In this document: one piece after another, positions 1 to 5,519 of the stretch | Position numbering within the stretch: the first letter of the stretch is position 1 | Layout: each line of letters starts with the position of its first letter | Origin: Actinomycetota bacterium | GTDB taxonomy: Bacteria > Actinomycetota > Humimicrobiia > Humimicrobiales > Humimicrobiaceae | NCBI GenBank assembly: GCA_016783995.1 | Contig: JADHVN010000040.1 | Location: 1 to 11,624 of the forward strand | Direction of reading: 5' to 3' | DNA length: 11,624 bases | Notes under the pieces: model-generated | What the model saw: only the letters and a program-made list of their open reading frames with translations | Databases searched by the model: none | Told to the model about the DNA's origin: nothing | Made by a program: the position numbers and the translations under genes

Positions 1-587
1 TCAATTATTATGTTTGGATTTTCAATTTCATAATCAACAACAACTTTGTAATACTGTTTATTCTTCTTTAACAAGCGAACATTATAAGGCTTTTCAAGAC
101 CAGATAAAAACAACGCCTGCTTTTGGAACTTAGCAGGAACAAATAGTTTATACTCTTCAAACTTTCTATTTCCTATAGTTATTCTCAAATAAAAATTGCC
201 ACTTTTATTTAATAATCTAATATTTGGATTACCCTTCTTTGTTATATCTCCTCTGGCATAAATCTGATTGTCTCTTTTGTTTTTCCACTCCTGATTAGAT
301 ATTTCTTTTTTAACTAATTTATTTTGGTTTTTCTTCCCGCCAAAAACAACTTTCTTGTTTTTAATCCTTTTATATAAACCCTGAGCCTGCATAACAGCAT
401 CACTTATTTGACGGGTGTTTAAAGATGGGTATTTTATTTTTGTTTTACTGCGGCACTCATCAAAAGATAGGTTGTCTTTTTGAAATCTACAAAAAGCAAA
501 GCGATAACCAGAAGACCAATCTGACACTAATTTATTAAGATTATCAAAATTGGAACTATATATTTCGCCGTGTATTACTTTTCTCAT
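1..587 (-). CDS. tnpB: TnpB-type RNA-guided endonuclease, N-terminal part only
   Basis: An open frame of 195 codons starts at ATG 587 and leaves the window at base 1 with no stop. The ATG overlaps the tnpA stop in an ATGA arrangement, which points to translational coupling. The visible protein is basic and begins MRKVIHGEIYSSN. It carries a VVFGGKKN stretch and, further on, YARGDITKKGNPNIRL, both typical by recall of the N-terminal part of TnpB and TnpB-related proteins. The RuvC-like catalytic motifs and zinc ribbon expected in the C-terminal half are outside the window. TnpB proteins are guide-RNA-directed DNA nucleases that help IS200/605 and IS607 elements persist. The assignment rests on these motifs and on the IS607 context; whether this copy is catalytically intact cannot be seen. 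Confidence 0.85.
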   Translation of the reverse strand, partial: MRKVIHGEIYSSNFDNLNKLVSDWSSGYRFAFCRFQKDNLSFDECRSKTKIKYPSLNTRQISDAVMQAQGLYKRIKNKKVVFGGKKNQNKLVKKEISNQEWKNKRDNQIYARGDITKKGNPNIRLLNKSGNFYLRITIGNRKFEEYKLFVPAKFQKQALFLSGLEKPYNVRLLKKNKQYYKVVVDYEIENPNIII

Positions 588-1177
588 ATATCTAATTCCT
601 CTTTTAATTTCTTTCTCCCACCTCTCTTACCGTAAAGTCTTGCTGAAAAAGAAGTAATTAAAGCAAGCATATCATCAACCAATTCTTTATTTTCATCTTT
701 GGAACTCTTTGCTTCAATAACCTCAATCTTACATCCTAATCCTTCAAAGAAATGATATATTAATCGTAATCCAAATCTTGATAACCTATCTTTATATTCA
801 ACTACAATCAAATTGATTTCTTTTCTAATCACGGAATCTATCATTTTATGAAATTGCCGTCTTTTATCATTTAATCCAGAGGCTATTTCAATAAATTCAA
901 TCGTCTCTTTATATCCTTTCCCCTTGCAGTATTGTCTTAATCTTTCAACCTGCCTATTTAAATTTTCCTCTTGTTTTCTGGTAGATACTCTGGCATAAAA
1001 AGCAGTCTTTGGTAAAACATTATTCATCTCCAAAAGTTTTTGAATATCTGATTCTAAATATCTTCTATGACCACCAGGGGTTTTATACGATGTTAAAAGC
1101 CCTTTCTTTTCCCATTCCTTGAGACTATTATGGGTTATTCTATATTTAGTTTCTATATCACTTATTCTTAGAAGCAA
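584..1177 (-). CDS. tnpA: IS607-family serine recombinase/transposase TnpA
   Basis: The protein has 197 aa, the normal size for IS607 TnpA. Residues about 3-45 form a MerR-like winged helix (RISDIETKYRI...GGHRRY). From residue 59 comes the serine recombinase catalytic domain, with FYARVS (nucleophile Ser65), then RQVERL and KDRLSRFG at 129-136. This N-terminal DNA-binding order is specific to IS607-type small serine recombinases; resolvases carry the HTH at the C terminus. The start is TTG at 1177, preceded by GGAG with a 7-nt spacer, which supports it. The start lies inside the end of a small upstream ORF and the stop overlaps the tnpB start, so all three are probably on one transcript. The protein would excise and insert the element through a serine-linked intermediate. 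Confidence 0.95.
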   Translation of the reverse strand: MLLRISDIETKYRITHNSLKEWEKKGLLTSYKTPGGHRRYLESDIQKLLEMNNVLPKTAFYARVSTRKQEENLNRQVERLRQYCKGKGYKETIEFIEIASGLNDKRRQFHKMIDSVIRKEINLIVVEYKDRLSRFGLRLIYHFFEGLGCKIEVIEAKSSKDENKELVDDMLALITSFSARLYGKRGGRKKLKEELDI

Positions 1178-1319
1178 AAGATTTCTCCAACACTTTCCTT
1201 ATATTTTTAAGCCACTTCTCAAAATCTTCCTTTGTGGGAAGTTCATCAAATGGCTCATCAAACCATATTGTTTCTTTACCAATTATTACATAGTCTTTAG
1301 TCAACTCTTTAATCTCCAT
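1158..1319 (-). CDS. Small ORF (53 aa) upstream of and overlapping tnpA, function unknown
   Basis: This ORF runs from ATG 1319 to TGA 1158 and encodes 53 aa beginning MEIKELTKDYVIIGK. It is acidic in the middle (WFDEPFDELPTKEDFE) and lysine-rich at the end. An AAGGAG lies 6 nt upstream of the ATG, which strongly supports translation. Its last 20 bp overlap the start of tnpA in another frame, and the tnpA Shine-Dalgarno sequence lies inside it, so the two are probably translationally coupled. I do not recognise the family. It could be an accessory or regulatory protein of the element, a leader peptide tuning tnpA expression, or a remnant of a host gene captured next to the element. There is no signal peptide, membrane segment or cysteine motif. 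Confidence 0.6.
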   Translation of the reverse strand: MEIKELTKDYVIIGKETIWFDEPFDELPTKEDFEKWLKNIRKVLEKSFASKNK

Positions 1320-1365
1320 TTCATACTCCTTATGGTATAATACAGTTTCTTTAAAAAATCAAATC

Positions 1366-1405
1366 TTTTTTGATTAGTTTTGATAGTTTTTGGTTAAAAT
1401 TTAAC
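1366..1405. repeat. 10-bp-phased short repeats and adjacent dyad near the presumed IS607 end
   Basis: Three imperfect copies of T(4-6)G(A/G)T start their G at 1372, 1382 and 1392, exactly one helical turn apart. The last copy runs into GTTAAA-A-TTTAAC (1393-1405), a 6-bp inverted repeat around a single central A. The block sits between the first small ORF of the IS607 element and the yybS gene. Helically phased sites at an IS607 end would suit cooperative binding of TnpA multimers. That role is inferred; the region is very AT-rich, so chance is possible. Confidence 0.4.
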
Positions 1406-1417
1406 AACTGTTCTCAC

Positions 1418-1423
1418 CCTCCT
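1418..1423 (-). promoter_or_regulatory. Orphan Shine-Dalgarno (AGGAGG) downstream of yybS
   Basis: A perfect minus-strand AGGAGG lies 25 bp after the yybS stop, but no convincing gene follows. The only frames after it are GTG- or TTG-started and stop within 7 to about 20 codons. In related operons a gdpP or rplI gene comes next. The site may be the ribosome binding site of a gene now displaced by the IS607 element. Confidence 0.4.
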
Positions 1424-1448
1424 ATCTTCTGCTTCAAGAATAAACCCG

Positions 1449-2435
1449 TTATCCTCTCTTTAATCTTCTAAAATTAACCCATATATCAATTAATCCCAGA
1501 AATGGCAGGATTAATATAGCAAATCCAAAAAACAAACCCAGTATTATAAAAATGCTTATTCTCCAGATAAACGGAACCTTAAACCTTTCAAGTATCCCCC
1601 ATAGCACTGAGATTCCAAGAACCAGATACAACAACCCAAAAATAATTATCAGATTGAATCCGATAATATCTACCAGCTTATCAAAGTTTTGACCGGTGGA
1701 AGGTACCAGTACCAATACCAGTCCTAAAATTGCTCCCCAGCAATAGTACCAGGGAAGATCCAATTCATTAAAAGATAAAAATGGTTTTATATTAATATTA
1801 TATCTTCTAAGCACTGCAGAGGTTGCTACATAATTTATCACACTTACAATAACAAATGAGACTATTAAAATCCCTGGAGCAATATAAGGAATAAATCTTA
1901 AAATATTCTGGGTCTGCTTGAGTATCAAGTCAAACTGGGACTGATCAACTGACAGTAAACCAGCATAACCTGAAATAAATTGATTAGCAGACATACCGTC
2001 AATATAAGAATTATAGCTACTAAAAAGCTCGCTTACAAAATTAATCCTACCTATAGCAGACACCAGTATAATATATAGCAATGCTGCTCCGCAAAATACT
2101 AAAAAGATACCACTTACTGTAAATAATTTACTTTTATCTTTACTAATTGAATTCCTGTAAATAAAGGAAACTGCAATTATTAAAATTACAGCAACCGGTG
2201 CAATTATATAATCCAGAAGAATTAATACAATACAGGCTATAACTGCACAAATTGTTCCATCCCTTATCCTGCCACAAAGAATCAGCAGGGTAGCTGGAAC
2301 AGGCAGCAATGCTAATCCTACAATACCAAGAAATGGAACAAATATAGTAAAAACTAGAGACAAAAAAGTAAATAAGGTAAGTAATGCCAGATTTAATCTT
2401 TCAATTTTAATATTTTTTAAATTATCAAAGGACAT
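1449..2435 (-). CDS. yybS: YybS-family (DUF2232) integral membrane protein
   Basis: The protein has 328 aa and is almost entirely hydrophobic, with about eight predicted membrane segments (for example residues 17-58, 62-91, 103-127, 183-206, 231-243, 254-276 and 287-312). Features of the DUF2232/YybS family include the LPWYYCWGAILG stretch around 227-238 and a basic end reading IDIWVNFRRLKRG. Its biochemical role is not established. In many Firmicutes it sits beside gdpP (yybT) and rplI. Here it follows rpsR by 21 bp in the same operon. No clear Shine-Dalgarno precedes the ATG, so translation may depend on coupling with rpsR. The usual downstream partners are missing because the IS607 element begins soon after the stop. 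Confidence 0.85.
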   Translation of the reverse strand: MSFDNLKNIKIERLNLALLTLFTFLSLVFTIFVPFLGIVGLALLPVPATLLILCGRIRDGTICAVIACIVLILLDYIIAPVAVILIIAVSFIYRNSISKDKSKLFTVSGIFLVFCGAALLYIILVSAIGRINFVSELFSSYNSYIDGMSANQFISGYAGLLSVDQSQFDLILKQTQNILRFIPYIAPGILIVSFVIVSVINYVATSAVLRRYNINIKPFLSFNELDLPWYYCWGAILGLVLVLVPSTGQNFDKLVDIIGFNLIIIFGLLYLVLGISVLWGILERFKVPFIWRISIFIILGLFFGFAILILPFLGLIDIWVNFRRLKRG

Positions 2436-2456
2436 ATTAAATTAGTAAGATTCTAT

Positions 2457-2783
2457 TTATCTTTTAAAATAAGGTATAAGAGCGATAACTCTTGATCTTT
2501 TGATAGCCATAGCTATTTTTCTTTGATGCTGCACACAATTTCCGGTAGATCTTTTTGGTCTTATCTTACCCTTATCAGAAATAAATTTTTCAAGCAAACT
2601 TACATTCTTGTAATCAATATTACTAATATTCTCTTTACAGAAATAACAGAATCTTTTTCTCTGCCTCAAGTTAAGTATAGATCCAGTTGCACTTCTTAGA
2701 TTTCTATCTCTTAGATTTCTATCTCTTAGATTTCTATCTCTTAGATTTCTGTCATTTCTATTATTTTTATTTTTCCTGGCCAA
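2457..2783 (-). CDS. rpsR: Small ribosomal subunit protein bS18, zinc-binding form with repeat-extended N terminus
   Basis: The protein has 108 aa, longer than the usual 75-90. The conserved core runs from about residue 40 (RQRKRFCYFCKE) to KRSRVIALIPYFKR. C46 and C49 together with C83 and H86 form the zinc-ribbon ligands of the C+ form of bS18. The extra length is an N-terminal basic/polar tail with four RNLR(D/S) units (residues 12-31), encoded by a 15-bp tandem DNA repeat. The start is TTG at 2783, supported by GGAGAG 7 nt upstream. bS18 binds 16S rRNA together with bS6 in the platform of the 30S subunit. The gene follows ssb in the standard rpsF-ssb-rpsR order. Confidence 0.95.
   Translation of the reverse strand: MARKNKNNRNDRNLRDRNLRDRNLRDRNLRSATGSILNLRQRKRFCYFCKENISNIDYKNVSLLEKFISDKGKIRPKRSTGNCVQHQRKIAMAIKRSRVIALIPYFKR
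2696..2755. repeat. 15-bp tandem repeat (4 copies) inside rpsR
   Basis: The plus-strand unit is ttagatttctatctc. Copies start at 2696, 2711, 2726 and 2741; the first three are identical and the fourth diverges in its last five bases (2751-2755). The period is a multiple of three, so copy-number change keeps the frame and adds or removes one RNLRD block from the N-terminal tail of bS18. The identity of the copies suggests recent slippage expansion. Confidence 0.95.
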
Positions 2784-2824
2784 TTAAGGTCTCTCCTTTT
2801 ATATTTAAATTGACAACATTTAAT

Positions 2825-3292
2825 CTAAAATGGTATATCCTCATCACTAAAGTCAGCTTCTTCAATACTGCCTTTGCCGGATGCGCCTTCACCGGATACA
2901 CTCCCACCGGATACACCCTCTTCTGCTCTGGGATTTTTCTCAATCTTACAAGAAGCAAATTCCAGACTTGGCGCTATGACATTGGCAATAATTTTTACTG
3001 CCGATCTTTTCTGACCTTCCTTACTTTCCCAGCTATCCTGTGAAAGCCTACCCGAAACCAGAACTCTGTCTCCTTTGCTTAAGCTTTCAGCGCAGTTTTC
3101 TGCCAGTTTATACCAGGCAGTAACATTAAAGAAGTCCACCTGGGTTTCCCATTCACCAGAATTTTTATTCTGAACATTTCTGTTAACCGCAAGTCCAAAA
3201 CTTGCTACTGCAGTGCCATTTGGAGTAAATCTAAGCTCAGGGTCCCTGGTTATATTTCCCAGAATAGTTATATTGTTAACACCAAAAGCCAT
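2825..3292 (-). CDS. ssb: Single-stranded DNA-binding protein
   Basis: The protein has 155 aa. Residues 1-110 are the OB-fold domain, opening MAFGVNNITILGNITRDPELR and containing FTPNGTAVASFGLAVNR and VDFFNVTAWYKLAENCAE, all typical of bacterial SSB. A low-complexity Gly/Ser linker of three five-residue units (about 128-142) is followed by the acidic tip DFSDEDIPF, the docking site for replication and repair partners. Length and layout are normal. The start ATG has only a weak Shine-Dalgarno-like GTGG. The gene lies between rpsF and rpsR, as in most bacteria, and would act as a tetramer protecting single-stranded DNA. Confidence 0.97.
   Translation of the reverse strand: MAFGVNNITILGNITRDPELRFTPNGTAVASFGLAVNRNVQNKNSGEWETQVDFFNVTAWYKLAENCAESLSKGDRVLVSGRLSQDSWESKEGQKRSAVKIIANVIAPSLEFASCKIEKNPRAEEGVSGGSVSGEGASGKGSIEEADFSDEDIPF
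2875..2916. repeat. Degenerate 15-bp tandem repeat in the ssb linker
   Basis: CACCGGATACAC occurs at 2890-2901 and again at 2905-2916, a 15-bp period. A diverged third copy (TGCCGGATGCGC) lies 15 bp before the first, at 2875-2886. The repeat encodes (V/A)SG(G/E/K)(S/G) units of the flexible SSB linker. Its period matches that of the separate repeat in the neighbouring rpsR gene, although the sequences are unrelated. Confidence 0.85.
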
Positions 3293-3327
3293 AACAGACC
3301 ACTTTCTTTTGATTAACTTATAATCAT

Positions 3328-3618
3328 TTAAGATTCATCGCTTTTTACAACCAGATGACGCAGTATTTTGTCATTGATTTTATTTATTCTATCCAGTTCA
3401 GAAATAACACCACTTTCACCATTAAAATAAACTATAATGTAATAGCCATTTTCCTGTTTTTTAATAGAATAGGCTAACTTTCGAACTCCCCATTTGTCGA
3501 TATCGGAAACTTTACATTTTTCTTTTTCGAGTAACGAGGTAATTTTGGACAATTCTTTGTCAACAGCTTCTTCTTCAAGGGATGGATCAAAAATAACCAC
3601 TAATTCATAATTTCTCAA
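3328..3618 (-). CDS. rpsF: Small ribosomal subunit protein bS6
   Basis: The protein has 96 aa, normal for bS6. It opens MRNYELVVIFDPSLEEEAVDKEL and contains DIDKWGVRKLAYSIKKQENGYYIIVYF in the middle, the signature region of the family. The start is TTG at 3618, supported by a perfect AGGAGG at 3628-3633 (9-nt spacer); no in-frame ATG fits better. bS6 forms a heterodimer with bS18 on the 30S platform. The gene is first in the operon and is preceded by a structured leader, which fits autogenous control by the S6:S18 complex. Confidence 0.97.
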   Translation of the reverse strand: MRNYELVVIFDPSLEEEAVDKELSKITSLLEKEKCKVSDIDKWGVRKLAYSIKKQENGYYIIVYFNGESGVISELDRINKINDKILRHLVVKSDES

Positions 3619-3633
3619 TCTCTTAATCCTCCT

Positions 3634-3677
3634 ATGGACTAATTTTAGTAAATTAGGTTCTACCGGTATAGTAGAAC
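3634..3677 (-). promoter_or_regulatory. Candidate S6:S18 autoregulatory leader RNA of rpsF
   Basis: On the minus strand the rpsF leader has two directly abutting hairpins. The first is GTTCTAC-(TATACCG)-GTAGAAC (3677 to 3657), a perfect 7-bp stem whose loop contains CCG. The second is CTAATTT-(ACTA)-AAATTAG (3656 to 3639), another perfect 7-bp stem, ending 5 nt before the AGGAGG. The known S6:S18 binding motif in rpsF leaders contains a conserved CCG mimicking the 16S rRNA site. Position and the CCG fit; a covariance-model match was not run, so the assignment is probable only. Confidence 0.6.
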
Positions 3678-3738
3678 AGAAAGATAACTAAGATAAAAAA
3701 GATATTTTTAATTTTTCACCTTTATTACCATTAGGGAT

Positions 3739-3784
3739 ATTATAACATTTGAAATCATTAATCAATAATAAATTCCAATAAATT
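3739..3784 (-). promoter_or_regulatory. Candidate promoter of the rpsF operon (extended -10, AT-rich upstream element)
   Basis: The minus strand reads TGTTATAAT at 3747-3739, a perfect -10 box with the extended TGn motif. The -35 region is weak (TTGATT at 15 bp or TATTGA at 17 bp spacing). Upstream, AATAAATT is directly repeated at 3767-3774 and 3777-3784 (plus strand) in very AT-rich DNA, possibly an UP-like element. Transcription would begin near 3732, giving a leader of about 115 nt that contains the hairpins. Confidence 0.6.
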
Positions 3785-3806
3785 TATAAATACAAGAGAT
3801 ATTATT

Positions 3807-4682
3807 TTAGCTTTTGTCTCTCATGTATACATTAGTGCAGGGATAAGGAATTTCGATTCCTACCTGGTCAAATTTATCCTTTATCCTCTTTCTGAGCTGC
3901 CTTGAAATTGTCCATTGCTGTGCAGGTTTTACCTTGCAGATAATAGTAAATTTAACTGCTGAATCCCCGAGCTCGTTTACTCCGCCATCGCCCAATATTT
4001 CCGGTCTTTCTAAAATGGAATCCTTATACTTTTTATCATTTACCAGCTCGTCAAATACTTCTTCCAGAACCCCTACCACTCTATCTATATTTTCTTTATA
4101 ATGAACTCCAACCTCTATCAGAGCCCTTGACCAGGTATGGGTACGGTTACTTAATCTATTTATCTCACCATTGGGTATAAAGTGAAGAGTCCCTTCAAGA
4201 TCCCTTAATACCGTAGTCCTCAGGTTGAACCTTTCAACTACTCCGGATGCATCTCCTATGGTTACTATATCATTTATCTGATACCACTGCTCGAGCAATA
4301 TAAATGTTCCGTTTATTAAATCTTTTATAAGGCTTTGAGCACCAAAACCAATTACGATACCTGCTACTCCGGCGCCGGCAAGCAGAGGTGTGACACTTAT
4401 TCCGATCTGATCGGCTATTATTAATATAGCCGCCACTGAAGCTACCACAATTATCAAATTAGACACGACGCTGGTAAAAGTATAGGTGCGTTTCTTAATT
4501 ACCATTTTCTCATCGCTAATCTTCTTATCAACCAGTCTTCTCATTCTTAGCGCAACAATTCTGACCAATAATATCACAACCAGGAGTACCGCTATTACTA
4601 TTACTATATTAAGCCAGTTATCCAGAAAGTTTTTAAATATATTACCTGTAGCTACTTCCAAATTATCAGTGTTATTTTCCAT
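3807..4682 (-). CDS. MscS-family small-conductance mechanosensitive channel
   Basis: The protein has 291 aa, close to E. coli MscS (286). It has a short N terminus, TM1 about 24-46, TM2 about 70-92 and the Gly/Ala-rich pore helix TM3 about 97-128 (LLAGAGVAGIVIGFGAQSLIKD). The beta domain follows, with the typical DIVTIGDASGVVERFNLRTTVLRD at 138-161 and FIPNGEI at 168-174. A C-terminal alpha/beta domain ends IPYPCTNVYMRD. MscS channels open under membrane tension and release solutes on hypo-osmotic shock. The start ATG has AAGGAAGGTG about 7 nt upstream. A 139-bp gap with an imperfect palindrome separates it from the upstream phosphatase, so it may have its own promoter. Confidence 0.93.
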   Translation of the reverse strand: MENNTDNLEVATGNIFKNFLDNWLNIVIVIAVLLVVILLVRIVALRMRRLVDKKISDEKMVIKKRTYTFTSVVSNLIIVVASVAAILIIADQIGISVTPLLAGAGVAGIVIGFGAQSLIKDLINGTFILLEQWYQINDIVTIGDASGVVERFNLRTTVLRDLEGTLHFIPNGEINRLSNRTHTWSRALIEVGVHYKENIDRVVGVLEEVFDELVNDKKYKDSILERPEILGDGGVNELGDSAVKFTIICKVKPAQQWTISRQLRKRIKDKFDQVGIEIPYPCTNVYMRDKS

Positions 4683-4722
4683 TTTTTAGCACCTTCCTTA
4701 GATTCTTTTTTTAAATATTAAA

Positions 4723-4804
4723 TGACCATCTTTATGGTTTTATAGATTTTTTTATAATTATTTAAAATTAGCTATAAAAATCTCTTATTTAAAATTTATG
4801 GTCA
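4723..4804. repeat. 82-bp imperfect palindrome upstream of the mscS-type gene
   Basis: TGACCAT (4723-4729) pairs with ATGGTCA (4798-4804), and AGATTTTT (4744-4751) pairs with AAAAATCT (4776-4783). All arms share the same centre of symmetry, between 4763 and 4764, where TTT meets AAA. The bases between the arms are mostly unpaired. It could be a pair of regulator sites about seven helical turns apart, or a weak structured element. No standard -35/-10 pair was convincing in this gap. Confidence 0.4.
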
Positions 4805-4821
4805 AACTTGACTGACTTAAT

Positions 4822-5496
4822 TTAATTTCTATTCCTGAGCCCGCTGTAAATCTCTATAACTTTATCCTCGCTATCATCATATACGGGCTTCAGATGGCCA
4901 GTATAATTTATTGCTGAAATATACGGAAACCCCCTGTCAATCACCGCAATATTTATTGCCCCCTGCCTTTGAATAATAGATTTCCACCTGGATAGAGGGA
5001 TTTGAAGCCAGTGCACCAGCAGAGAAAGTATTACTCCTCCATGAGTTATTACTGCAACACTGCTGCCATCTCCATTCTCATTTACTATTTTATCAATTTC
5101 AACTGTAGTCCTTCCCTCGAGCTTTTTAAAACTTTCTCCACCTGTCGGGGAATTATTATATGGATCACCAATCCAATTCTGATAATCGTCATGAAACATC
5201 CTGTTTATCTCGTCAAATTTCATTCCTTCCCATTTTCCAAAATTTATCTCTTTTAAATTTTCTCTGGCAATTATCTTTAAATTTTTGGTTTTGTTTATGA
5301 TATTTGCTGTATCTATAGCCCGCCTTAACGGACTACTGTATATATTTGAAAAATCTACCTTTGAGAGGTACTTTGCAGCAAGCCTTGCCTGCTTGAAACC
5401 TACCCTGGTCAGTCCGATATCCATTTCTCCCTGATATCTTCCCTCCCTATTCCATAATGTTTGACCATGCCTGATTAAAAATAATTTTATGCCCAT
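4822..5496 (-). CDS. Histidine phosphatase (phosphoglycerate mutase superfamily, CobC/GpmB-like)
   Basis: The protein has 224 aa. The catalytic core is clear: LIRHG with His10 as the phosphate acceptor, SSPLRRAIDTA (Arg59), NLKEINFGKWEGM (acid Glu83) and VITHGG (His152). The PTGGES stretch at 117-122 is typical of the alpha-ribazole phosphatase/GpmB branch, but that branch also holds broad-specificity phosphatases. The substrate cannot be named and no cobalamin genes are nearby. The gene follows the nicotinate phosphoribosyltransferase by 23 bp, so it is probably co-transcribed with NAD salvage genes. A role in dephosphorylating nucleotide or sugar phosphates is possible but is inference. A GAAGGA Shine-Dalgarno lies a few bases before the ATG. 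Confidence 0.88.
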   Translation of the reverse strand: MGIKLFLIRHGQTLWNREGRYQGEMDIGLTRVGFKQARLAAKYLSKVDFSNIYSSPLRRAIDTANIINKTKNLKIIARENLKEINFGKWEGMKFDEINRMFHDDYQNWIGDPYNNSPTGGESFKKLEGRTTVEIDKIVNENGDGSSVAVITHGGVILSLLVHWLQIPLSRWKSIIQRQGAINIAVIDRGFPYISAINYTGHLKPVYDDSEDKVIEIYSGLRNRN

Positions 5497-5519
5497 AAGA
5501 TTCCTTCTCTTCTTCCTTT

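Larger units (their letters stand above)
1..1400 (-). mobile_element. IS607-family insertion element, partial (left window edge cuts tnpB)
   Basis: The element is defined by a minus-strand IS607-type serine recombinase gene and, directly after it, a TnpB gene that runs off the window. IS607 elements lack terminal inverted repeats, so the end near 1340-1410 is only an estimate. It is based on the start of the first small ORF (1319), a set of 10-bp-phased repeats (1366-1396) and the end of the neighbouring yybS gene (1449). The other end and the guide-RNA region expected near the tnpB 3' end lie outside the window. The genes look intact as far as they can be read, so the element may be active. 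Confidence 0.8.

Noticed and set aside
2696..2755. CRISPR-like array
   Set aside because: The 15-bp units are directly contiguous with no spacers and encode a protein tail; they are a minisatellite.
2687..3043. Plus-strand open frame opposite rpsR and ssb (repeated FYLLD units)
   Set aside because: It is the antisense shadow of the rpsR minisatellite and ssb; it has no ribosome binding site and no family features, while the minus-strand genes are certain.
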